Assembly: GCA_046160545.1 (NCBI GenBank)
Contig: JBJXGS010000056.1
Coordinates: 1-5,758 of the forward strand
DNA length: 5,758 nucleotides
DNA from: JAEUOS01 sp046160545
GTDB lineage: Bacteria > Pseudomonadota > Gammaproteobacteria > Burkholderiales > JAEUOS01
Reading direction: 5' to 3'
Each line of letters begins with the position of its first letter. Position 1 is the stretch's first letter. Under the pieces are notes generated by a model that did not search any database, was not told where the DNA came from, and saw only the letters and a list, made by a program, of their open reading frames with translations. Positions 1 through 5,089 of the stretch are shown one piece after another. The position numbers were made by a program, and so were the translations under genes.

Positions 1-1068
1 CAGCGTGGACGGCCCCTGCAGTTCGGTCATGCCGTAAATGTGCAGCACGACGAAGCCCAGTTCCTCCATCGCCTTGATGACCTTGGCGGGCGGCGGCGAG
101 CCACCGGTCATGATGTGCACCGGCTGCACGAACTTGCGGCGCTGCTCTTCGGGTGCGGCAGTGAGCATCGTCAGCACGGTCGGCGCCCCGCACATGTGGG
201 TGACGCCGTGCTCTACGATCATCGGGAAAACCTGCGCCGGATCGACCGCGCGCAGGCACACATGGGTGCCGCACATCGCGGTCACCGACCACGGGTAGCA
301 CCAGCCGTTGCAGTGGAACATCGGCAACGTCCACAGGTACACAGGATGCGCGGGCATCGGCCAGGCGGTGATGTTGCCCATCGCCTCGAGGAAGGTCCCG
401 CGGTGATGGTAGACGACGCCTTTGGGCCGGCCGGTGGTGCCGCTGGTGTAGTTGAGCGCGATCGGCGCGTACTCGTCATCGGGCAGTGTCCAGGGCCAGT
501 AGGCTTCACCGCCCGCGATGAACTTCTCGTACTCCACGCTGCCAAGCCGCTCGCCCGGACCGGTATAGAGCGGGTCGTCGTTGTAGATGACGAGGACTTT
601 GCGCTTCAGCGACTTCAGCGCCGGGCCCATCACCCCGGAGAACATGCGATCGGTGATCACTGCCTTGGCTTCGCCGTGCTGGAGGATGTAGGCGATCGTG
701 TCGGCGTCCAGCCGCGTGTTCAGCGTGTTCAGCACCGCGCCGAGAACAGGCACTCCGTAGTGCGCATCGAGCATCGCCGGCACGTTCGGCAGCATGCAAG
801 CGACCACGTCGCCTTTGCGAATGCCGGCCTTGTGCAGCGCCGAGGCGAGGCGTTGCGCGCGCTGGAAGAATTCGGCGTAGGTGATGCGTTTCGCCCCATG
901 GATGACCGCAACCCGATCCGGGTGGATCTCGGCCGCCCGCGGCAGAAAGCCGATCGGGCTGAGCGGCGCGTAGTTGGCGGGCCCCCGCTTGAGGCCCGCC
1001 CACAGGCTGGACGCAGGTTTCCTGCGCGGGGTTCTCTTCGCGGCTTTGACGATTCGGCGTTTGGCCAT
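1..1068 (-). CDS. AMP-forming acyl-CoA synthetase, C-terminus cut by window edge
   Basis: This enzyme would activate a carboxylic acid with ATP, through an acyl-adenylate, to its CoA thioester in the cytoplasm. The window holds 356 codons from the ATG; family members are usually about 540 residues, so the rest of the large domain and the C-terminal lid with its catalytic Lys lie off the left edge. Visible signatures are the ATP-binding P-loop YTSGTTGRPKG (about residues 207-217), the FHCNGW stretch (251-256) and the IYGMTE adenylate-binding motif (344-349). The run LNYTSGTT and the later YLWTLPMFHCNGW resemble the short/medium-chain acyl-activating (AAE-like) branch rather than long-chain FadD; the acid is not predictable. 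The start is set by GGAGGAG six bases upstream. It is the last visible gene of the minus-strand operon, 44 nt after a GST. The first 17 residues are unusually basic (nine Lys/Arg). Substrate class is inference; the superfamily assignment is firm. Confidence 0.93.
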   Translation of the reverse strand, partial: MAKRRIVKAAKRTPRRKPASSLWAGLKRGPANYAPLSPIGFLPRAAEIHPDRVAVIHGAKRITYAEFFQRAQRLASALHKAGIRKGDVVACMLPNVPAMLDAHYGVPVLGAVLNTLNTRLDADTIAYILQHGEAKAVITDRMFSGVMGPALKSLKRKVLVIYNDDPLYTGPGERLGSVEYEKFIAGGEAYWPWTLPDDEYAPIALNYTSGTTGRPKGVVYHHRGTFLEAMGNITAWPMPAHPVYLWTLPMFHCNGWCYPWSVTAMCGTHVCLRAVDPAQVFPMIVEHGVTHMCGAPTVLTMLTAAPEEQRRKFVQPVHIMTGGSPPPAKVIKAMEELGFVVLHIYGMTELQGPSTL

Positions 1069-1074
1069 GGCGCA

Positions 1075-1081
1075 CTCCTCC
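1075..1081 (-). promoter_or_regulatory. Ribosome binding site of the acyl-CoA synthetase
   Basis: On the minus strand this reads GGAGGAG, a near-perfect Shine-Dalgarno sequence, six bases before the ATG at 1068. It supports that start and therefore the basic N-terminal extension of the synthetase. Confidence 0.8.
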
Positions 1082-1112
1082 TATGCGTCGAATTCTACTT
1101 GCACGCGTCGTA

Positions 1113-1721
1113 TCAGGCCCGCGCGGTCGGACGGCTCGTGACCTCGCCGAACCATCGGGTGAGATTTTTCAGCTCCGCGGGGATCGGCGTGCCGGTGTTC
1201 TTGCCCAAAAGCAATCCGCATTGCGCCGTGATATCGGCGATGGTGTAGCGATCCCCTGCAATGAACGGCCGCTTGGCGAGTTCGCCATCCAGCCACGCCA
1301 TGCGCGCCAGCGCCATCTTCTGGGCGAACTTGCCGACCTCCGGGACCTGCTCGCGTTTGCCTACCCAGTACGGCGAGAGGTGCACGAACGCATCTTGCAC
1401 CGGCCGCGCGATCTCGAGCTCCATGCGCCGGTTCCACATTTCGACGAGCGCGCGCTCCACGGGCGTAGTGCCGAACAGCGGCGGATTCGGATGCAGTTCC
1501 TCGAAGTAGCGGCAAATGGCCACCGACTCGGCAATGTGGGTGCCGTCATCCAGCTCCAGCACCGGCATGGTGCCCATTGGATTCATCTTCAGGTAAGGCT
1601 CGCGCCGGTTCTCGCCGCCGGGCATGTCGACTTCGACGCGCGGAATCGTCAGCCCTTTCTCGGCGAGGAAGATGCGGACGCGGCGCGGGTTGGTTCCCGC
1701 CTTGAGGTCGTAGAGTTTCAT
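1113..1721 (-). CDS. Glutathione S-transferase family protein
   Basis: A 202-residue cytosolic GST of usual length. The N-terminal thioredoxin-like domain covers about residues 1-78, with NPRRVRIFLAEKG at 11-23, the cis-Pro loop TMPVLE at 51-56 (Pro53) and the glutathione gamma-Glu-binding pair Glu65-Ser66. The all-helical C-terminal domain carries the N-capping box AGDRYTIAD at 155-163. The catalytic residue is not obvious; Thr10 and Asn11 sit where theta/zeta-type enzymes place Ser or Cys. The start lies two bases after the yghU stop, and its Shine-Dalgarno overlaps the last yghU codons, so the two are probably translationally coupled. It is a clear paralogue of the GST at 4434-5063: I count about 31 identities in the first 66 residues with no gap. 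The reaction could be conjugation, glutathione removal or reduction of a glutathionylated intermediate; the sequence does not say which. Confidence 0.92.
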   Translation of the reverse strand: MKLYDLKAGTNPRRVRIFLAEKGLTIPRVEVDMPGGENRREPYLKMNPMGTMPVLELDDGTHIAESVAICRYFEELHPNPPLFGTTPVERALVEMWNRRMELEIARPVQDAFVHLSPYWVGKREQVPEVGKFAQKMALARMAWLDGELAKRPFIAGDRYTIADITAQCGLLLGKNTGTPIPAELKNLTRWFGEVTSRPTARA

Positions 1722-1723
1722 CG

Positions 1724-2575
1724 CTACTTCTCCTTGTTGAAGTCCTTGGCGTCATGCCGTTCGGGCAACTGGCTGTCGGGCTGGCCCCAGGTACGATTGA
1801 CCATGCGGCCTCGTCTCACGGCCGGGCGCTTCGCGATCTGGTCGGTCCAGCGCAACACGTTGGTGTAGGTCTGTACCTGCAGGAACTCGCCGGCTTCGTA
1901 GAGCTGGCCCTTGGCCAGCGCTCCGTACCAGGGCCAGGTTGCCATGTCGGCAATCGTGTATTCGTCGCCCGCCAGGTAGGGACGCTCGGCGAGGTGCCGG
2001 TCGAGCACGTCCATCTGCCGCTTCACTTCCATCGCGTAGCGGTTGATCGGGTATTCCATCTTGGTTGGCGCATAGGCGTAGAAGTGGCCAAAGCCGCCGC
2101 CGAGGAACGGCGCGCTGCCCATCTGCCAGAACAGCCACGACAGGCACTCGGTACGTGCCACGCCGCTGGCCGGCAGGAAGGCGCCGAACTTCTCTGCCAG
2201 GTGCATCAGGATGGCGCCCGATTCAAACACGCGCACTGGCGTGGGCCCGCTGCGGTCGACCAGCGCCGGGATCTTCGAATTGGGATTCACCGCCACGAAG
2301 CCACTGCTGAACTGATGGCCCTCCTGGATGCGGATCAGCCAGGCATCGTACTCCGCGCCCACGTGGCCCAGTTCCAGCAACTCCTCGAGCATCACCGTGA
2401 CTTTCACGCCATTGGGCGTGGCAAGCGAGTACAGCTGCATCGGGTGACGGCCCACCGGCAGGTCCTTGTCATGGGTGGCGCCGGAGATCGGGCGATTGAT
2501 ATTGGCGAATTTCCCGCCACTGGCCTTTTCCCAGGTCCAGATGGCAGGCGGGGTGTATTCGGCGGTTGTGCTCAT
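1724..2575 (-). CDS. yghU: Nu-class glutathione transferase YghU (glutathione-dependent disulfide-bond oxidoreductase)
   Basis: This 283-residue protein closely resembles Escherichia coli YghU (about 288 residues) along its full length. Examples are the N-terminal extension with GGKFANINRPISG (20-32), AEYDAWLIRI (74-83), FSSGFVAVNPNSKIPAL (89-105), the aromatic/Gly run PFLGGGFGHFY (156-166) and the C-terminal RMVNRT...ERHDAKDF. The thioredoxin-like domain has TPNG at 53-56 in the active-site loop, cis-Pro103 and Glu118-Ser119 for glutathione; the helical domain has the AGDEYTIAD box at 202-210. Known Nu-class enzymes bind two glutathione molecules and reduce disulfides using glutathione, and one family member acts as a glutathione lyase in lignin beta-ether breakdown. 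The start is supported by GAGGA nine bases upstream. It sits mid-operon, 36 nt after the thioesterase and two bases before a second GST, suggesting it resolves a glutathione adduct or disulfide made in the same pathway. That role is inference. Confidence 0.95.
   Translation of the reverse strand: MSTTAEYTPPAIWTWEKASGGKFANINRPISGATHDKDLPVGRHPMQLYSLATPNGVKVTVMLEELLELGHVGAEYDAWLIRIQEGHQFSSGFVAVNPNSKIPALVDRSGPTPVRVFESGAILMHLAEKFGAFLPASGVARTECLSWLFWQMGSAPFLGGGFGHFYAYAPTKMEYPINRYAMEVKRQMDVLDRHLAERPYLAGDEYTIADMATWPWYGALAKGQLYEAGEFLQVQTYTNVLRWTDQIAKRPAVRRGRMVNRTWGQPDSQLPERHDAKDFNKEK
1730..1735 (-). promoter_or_regulatory. Ribosome binding site of GST inside the yghU 3' end
   Basis: The minus strand reads AAGGAG, eight bases before the ATG at 1721, and lies within the last sense codons of yghU. 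This arrangement is typical of translational coupling between two genes of one operon. Confidence 0.7.
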
Positions 2576-2584
2576 GTCACGGAA

Positions 2585-2589
2585 TCCTC
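2585..2589 (-). promoter_or_regulatory. Ribosome binding site of yghU
   Basis: The minus strand reads GAGGA, nine bases before the ATG at 2575. An overlapping GTG at the upstream GTGACATGA runs into a stop at once, so the ATG is the usable start. Confidence 0.6.
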
Positions 2590-2611
2590 AAAAGGAAGCG
2601 CTGTCCGGCCC

Positions 2612-3424
2612 CTACTCCTTGTAGTAGACGATCTGGTGCGTCATCGCGAGCAACTCGCCATCGGGGCCCCACAGTTCGGCGGACTGATCGAAGTAGCCGT
2701 TGCGAAACTGGTGGGCTCGCGCGTGTGCCAGCAGATGACGGGTGCCGATGGCGGCCAGCGCGGCGCCGTCGGCATGAAAATATACGGTAAACGACACGGT
2801 TCCGATGGGAACCCAGCCGCCCCGTTTCACGAAGAGGCGCGGGAAGAAAACATCACACAAGGCCGCCAGCGAAAAAAAGTCCAGCGCACGCGGCGGTTCA
2901 TCGCGCACCCACAGCAGGCTGACCGAATCCTGCCCGTCGGCCGGTGGCGTGGCCATCTGCAGCGGCCCTTTGACGAAGCGCATGTCGTAGGCGCTGGTCC
3001 AGCGCACACGGTCGCGCGGCGGCATGCGCGCGATGGTCTCCGCCGGCGGCGCTTGTGGAAAGCCGGCCTCAACGGACGACCAGGTCTCGCGGCGCGTCGC
3101 CAGCACGGCGGTGGCCGTGGCCACCACGTCGGCGCCCTGGCGCATCTGCACCGACCAATGTTGCGTCGAGCGATTGGTACGCGCGGCCCTGGCCTCGACC
3201 TCGAATGGGCCCTGGGCGACGGGGCCGGCGTAGTTGACGGTCAGCGCGATCGGTTCACCTTGCTGCGCCGGATGCGCCATCACTGCGGCCAGCGCTGCTG
3301 CCGCCGTGGCACCGCCATACGGCCCCACCATGTTGCCGTAGGCCTCGTGCGTGTGGCCGCGCCAATGGTCCTCAGCTTGGGGTTCAAGACGGATGACCGC
3401 GTCGAAGGGGTGGTTCTGACTCAT
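2612..3424 (-). CDS. TesB-like acyl-CoA thioesterase (double hotdog fold)
   Basis: A 270-residue protein, close to the usual 260-290 of TesB-like double-hotdog thioesterases, which hydrolyse acyl-CoA to free acid and CoA in the cytoplasm. The first hotdog shows NMVGPYGGATAAAAL (31-45), the glycine-rich start of the central helix, and the strand PIALTVNYAGPV (58-69). The second shows ALCDVFFPRLF (188-198), the strand VSFTVYFHAD (210-219) and the ending ELWGPDGELLAMTHQ (250-264). Gln264 matches the conserved Gln near the end of TesB. Aligned by eye to the LDHSMWFH strand of E. coli TesB, the catalytic Asp position here is Ser211, so catalysis may differ from classic TesB. The Shine-Dalgarno is weak, and the ATG is chosen because the protein family begins here and no other in-frame start is near. 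Its place with an acyl-CoA synthetase suggests release or recycling of a pathway acyl-CoA. Function at family level is sound; substrate unknown. Confidence 0.87.
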   Translation of the reverse strand: MSQNHPFDAVIRLEPQAEDHWRGHTHEAYGNMVGPYGGATAAAALAAVMAHPAQQGEPIALTVNYAGPVAQGPFEVEARAARTNRSTQHWSVQMRQGADVVATATAVLATRRETWSSVEAGFPQAPPAETIARMPPRDRVRWTSAYDMRFVKGPLQMATPPADGQDSVSLLWVRDEPPRALDFFSLAALCDVFFPRLFVKRGGWVPIGTVSFTVYFHADGAALAAIGTRHLLAHARAHQFRNGYFDQSAELWGPDGELLAMTHQIVYYKE

Positions 3425-3446
3425 GTAGGTCCGGTCTTCATTCCGC

Positions 3447-3471
3447 GTTGAAGGTAGTCTGCACCGTCAAC
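3447..3471 (-). repeat. Imperfect inverted repeat / stem-loop between SDR and thioesterase genes
   Basis: On the plus strand, arms GTTGAAGGT (3447-3455) and ACCGTCAAC (3463-3471) pair at 8 of 9 positions around a 7-base loop. In the operon transcript it would form a hairpin 22 bases before the thioesterase ATG. No U-run follows it, so it is not a standard terminator. It could modulate thioesterase translation, protect or process the mRNA, or be an operator-like site; its outer arms GTTGA/TCAAC recur in the palindrome at 4365-4377. Confidence 0.4.
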
Positions 3472-3483
3472 ATGGCAATCGCG

Positions 3484-4272
3484 TTATTTCAGGTCGGGGC
3501 TGCCGGCATGGTTCCACCAGGCGAGATCGGAGTGGGCACGCAGGTCCAGCTCGAAGGTCCAGGCCGAGCGATGCTGGTGTGCGACATAGAAGTAGGTGTT
3601 GGCCACTTCGGCCGGCACCAGCAGGCCGTCGTTCTCCAGGCCCTTCTGCTGCCGCAGCGCCTGAAAGCGCTCGGGGCCCAACATCTTGCCCAGCGTGTCG
3701 GGCGCGTCCACGGAGCCGTCGATAACGATGTGCGCGACATGAATGGCCTTGCTCGCGAACTGGGCGTTCAAGGACTGACACAGCAGGCGCCGTCCGCCCA
3801 TGGCCGAAGCGTGGGAATGCTGGCCGGCGTTGCCGCGCATCGCGGCAGTGGCCGAGGTCACCAGCAACGCTCCCTTGCCACGCTGCTCCATGTACGGAAA
3901 CAGAACCTGTGCCAGGCGGAACAGGCCGAAGGTGGCCATACGCCAACCCAGTTCGAAGGTCTTGAGCGGAGTGCTGGCCAGGCCACGGTCGCCGATTTGC
4001 GCGCCCAGATTGAACACTGCCACCGAGATCGGGCCGACATTGGCCTCGATGTGCGTGACCAGCTGCTCGATGCTGCCCTCTTCCACCGCATTGAGCATGA
4101 AGCCGCTGGCCGAGCTGCCCTCGGCCTCGATCCCGGCCACCAGATTGTCCAGCCCGGCCTTGTCGCTGCGGCGCGCGAGGCAGGCGTGATATCCCTCACG
4201 GGCAAAGCGCCTGGCCACGTGGCCGCCGATGCCGGCACCGGCGCCGATCACGAGGCAAACGGGTTTGGTCAT
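3484..4272 (-). CDS. Short-chain dehydrogenase/reductase-like protein with non-canonical active site
   Basis: A 262-residue protein with the SDR Rossmann fold. The dinucleotide-binding glycine motif is GAGAGIGG (10-17), and NLGAQ (88-92) stands where NNAGV is typical. The segment ALLVTSATAAMRG (135-147) supplies the usual catalytic-type Ser140. The following helix, where YxxxK should be, reads HASAM (154-158): codons CAC at 3811-3813 and ATG at 3799-3801 give His154 and Met158 instead of Tyr and Lys. The next strand, IHVAHIVIDG (177-186), fixes this alignment. The start is the ATG at 4272, with GAGGAG six bases upstream; an in-frame ATG 13 codons earlier at 4311 has no such site and lies before the glycine motif. 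It is first in the operon, 59 nt before the thioesterase. Normal SDRs oxidise alcohols or reduce carbonyls with NAD(P). Here the fold is certain, but dehydrogenase activity is doubtful; binding, lyase or isomerase roles are possible. Confidence 0.88.
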   Translation of the reverse strand: MTKPVCLVIGAGAGIGGHVARRFAREGYHACLARRSDKAGLDNLVAGIEAEGSSASGFMLNAVEEGSIEQLVTHIEANVGPISVAVFNLGAQIGDRGLASTPLKTFELGWRMATFGLFRLAQVLFPYMEQRGKGALLVTSATAAMRGNAGQHSHASAMGGRRLLCQSLNAQFASKAIHVAHIVIDGSVDAPDTLGKMLGPERFQALRQQKGLENDGLLVPAEVANTYFYVAHQHRSAWTFELDLRAHSDLAWWNHAGSPDLK

Positions 4273-4278
4273 TTCCTG

Positions 4279-4284
4279 CTCCTC
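4279..4284 (-). promoter_or_regulatory. Ribosome binding site that sets the SDR start
   Basis: The minus strand reads GAGGAG six bases before the ATG at 4272. This decides for the 262-residue form over a longer form starting at 4311, whose upstream sequence lacks any purine-rich site. Confidence 0.75.
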
Positions 4285-4364
4285 GTCGGGTCGTTGCGGA
4301 AACTCCGGCATCGCAGATCAAGCATCACCCCGCGCGTCGAACGCCCTCTCGCCGAGCGCGGCAC

Positions 4365-4377
4365 GTTGACGATCAAC
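4365..4377. repeat. Perfect short palindrome GTTGACGATCAAC, possible operator
   Basis: Five-base arms GTTGA and TCAAC flank a 3-base centre in the divergent intergenic region. It overlaps a -35-like TTGACG on the plus strand. Arms of five bases can occur by chance in a gap this long, so the operator reading rests on its position and on the same arms recurring at 3447-3471. Confidence 0.3.
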
Positions 4378-4399
4378 CGGGTGGTAGGCAACATATACT
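4366..4399 (+). promoter_or_regulatory. Predicted promoter for the divergent GST
   Basis: TATACT at 4394-4399 matches the -10 consensus at five of six bases. The nearest good -35, TTGACG at 4366-4371, is 22 bases away, longer than the usual 16-18, so activator help or another -35 is likely. Transcription would begin about 4405, giving a short leader before the TTG start at 4434. Confidence 0.3.
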
Positions 4400-4404
4400 T
4401 TGCC
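4387..4404. promoter_or_regulatory. Imperfect palindrome GGCAACATATACTTTGCC over the divergent -10 elements, possible operator
   Basis: Arms GGCAA (4387-4391) and TTGCC (4400-4404) surround a central TATA, and 14 of 18 bases are symmetric. It covers -10-like hexamers on both strands (TATACT at 4394-4399 plus, TATATG at 4397-4392 minus), so a dimeric repressor bound here could block both directions. No regulator gene is present in the window to name as its partner. Confidence 0.35.
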
Positions 4405-4420
4405 GCGACTGCTTCGGCAA
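4392..4420 (-). promoter_or_regulatory. Predicted promoter for the five-gene minus-strand operon
   Basis: The minus strand has TTGCCG (4420-4415, four of six to the sigma-70 -35 consensus), a 17-base spacer and TATATG (4397-4392, four of six to the -10). Transcription would start near 4385 and leave a leader of about 110 nt before the SDR ATG. The match is modest, but it is the best pair I found in the gap and its spacer is ideal. Confidence 0.3.
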
Positions 4421-4427
4421 GGGGAGG
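4421..4427 (+). promoter_or_regulatory. Ribosome binding site setting a TTG start for the divergent GST
   Basis: GGGGAGG lies six bases before the TTG at 4434-4436. No in-frame ATG or GTG lies near it upstream, and the protein aligns with its paralogue from this very codon, so the rare TTG start is well supported. Confidence 0.7.
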
Positions 4428-4433
4428 TTCGCC

Positions 4434-5063
4434 TTGAAATTCTTCGACTGCCGTACGGCGCCCAGCCCACGCCGGGTGCGCATGCTGATCGCCGAAAAAG
4501 GCATCACGCTGGACACCGTCCAGGTCGATCTCGCCAACGGCGAGCACCTCGGCGAGGCGTTCGGCGCCATCAACCCGCAGCGCACGGTGCCGGTGCTGGT
4601 GCTGGACGACGGCACGCGGCTGCTCGACTCGAATTCCATCAGCATCTACCTGGACGAGACCTTTCCCGGTCCCAACCTCACCGGGCGCGACGCGAAGGAC
4701 CGCGCCGTGATCGCGATGTGGCAGCGCGACATGGATCTCAACGGCCTGGGCGCGGTCGCCGAATGTTTCCGCAATACATCGAAGGGGTTCCGCAACCGTG
4801 CCTTGACCGGCGCGACCGACCACGCGCAGATTCCCGAGCTTGCCGAGCGCGGCCGGATGCGCGTGCGCGAGTTCTTCGCGACGCTTGACAAGCGCCTGGC
4901 CGGAAGCGAATACATTGCCTGCGATCGCCTCACGGTCGCCGACATCACGGCGTTTATTGCCGTCGAGTTCTCCCGTGCGATCAAGGAAGCAGTGCCGGAT
5001 TCTATGGTCCACCTGCGTCGCTGGCGCGAAGCGATGGCGGCGCGGCCGAGCGCGAGCGCCTGA
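4434..5063 (+). CDS. Glutathione S-transferase family protein, divergent paralogue
   Basis: A 209-residue GST starting at TTG, chosen from its strong Shine-Dalgarno and from alignment with the GST at 1113-1721, which begins MKLYD where this one begins MKFFD. The thioredoxin-like domain has SPRRVRMLIAEKG (11-23), with Ser11 a candidate glutathione-activating residue as in theta/zeta-type enzymes. It also has the cis-Pro loop TVPVL (Pro53) and Asp65-Ser66 in place of Glu-Ser. The helical domain has the capping box ACDRLTVAD at 162-170. The two paralogues share about 31 of their first 66 residues at the same numbering, then diverge, with a somewhat longer helical domain here (about residues 112-135), so they probably handle different substrates or steps. 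It is transcribed away from the operon across a 161-nt shared promoter region, which suggests co-regulation. It ends 26 nt from the converging flavoprotein gene. Specific reaction unknown. Confidence 0.92.
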   Translation: MKFFDCRTAPSPRRVRMLIAEKGITLDTVQVDLANGEHLGEAFGAINPQRTVPVLVLDDGTRLLDSNSISIYLDETFPGPNLTGRDAKDRAVIAMWQRDMDLNGLGAVAECFRNTSKGFRNRALTGATDHAQIPELAERGRMRVREFFATLDKRLAGSEYIACDRLTVADITAFIAVEFSRAIKEAVPDSMVHLRRWREAMAARPSASA

Positions 5064-5089
5064 AACTTTGCAAGGAAGACCTATTCCAT

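Noticed and set aside
506..1075. Alternative minus-strand frame of 189 codons within the acyl-CoA synthetase
   Set aside because: The true frame, from the ATG at 1068 to the window edge, contains all adenylation motifs; this neighbouring frame has none.
40..1248. Plus-strand ORF of 402 codons opposite the acyl-CoA synthetase
   Set aside because: No domain or ribosome site; the minus-strand frame carries the unmistakable adenylation motifs, so this is a shadow.
1754..3451. Plus-strand ORF of 565 codons opposite yghU and the thioesterase
   Set aside because: Its translation is rich in Arg, His, Gly and Ala with no recognisable domain, and it lies antisense to two confidently identified genes; long antisense ORFs are common in high-GC DNA.
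4273..4311. Longer SDR start at the ATG at 4311
   Set aside because: It adds 13 polar residues not expected before the Rossmann glycine motif and has no Shine-Dalgarno, whereas 4272 has GAGGAG at ideal spacing.
3448..4437. Plus-strand ORF of 329 codons opposite the SDR
   Set aside because: Low-complexity antisense shadow of a clear SDR fold, running over the divergent promoter region.
5064..5089. Terminator between the converging GST and flavoprotein genes
   Set aside because: The 26-nt gap shows no stable hairpin followed by a T-run on either strand.
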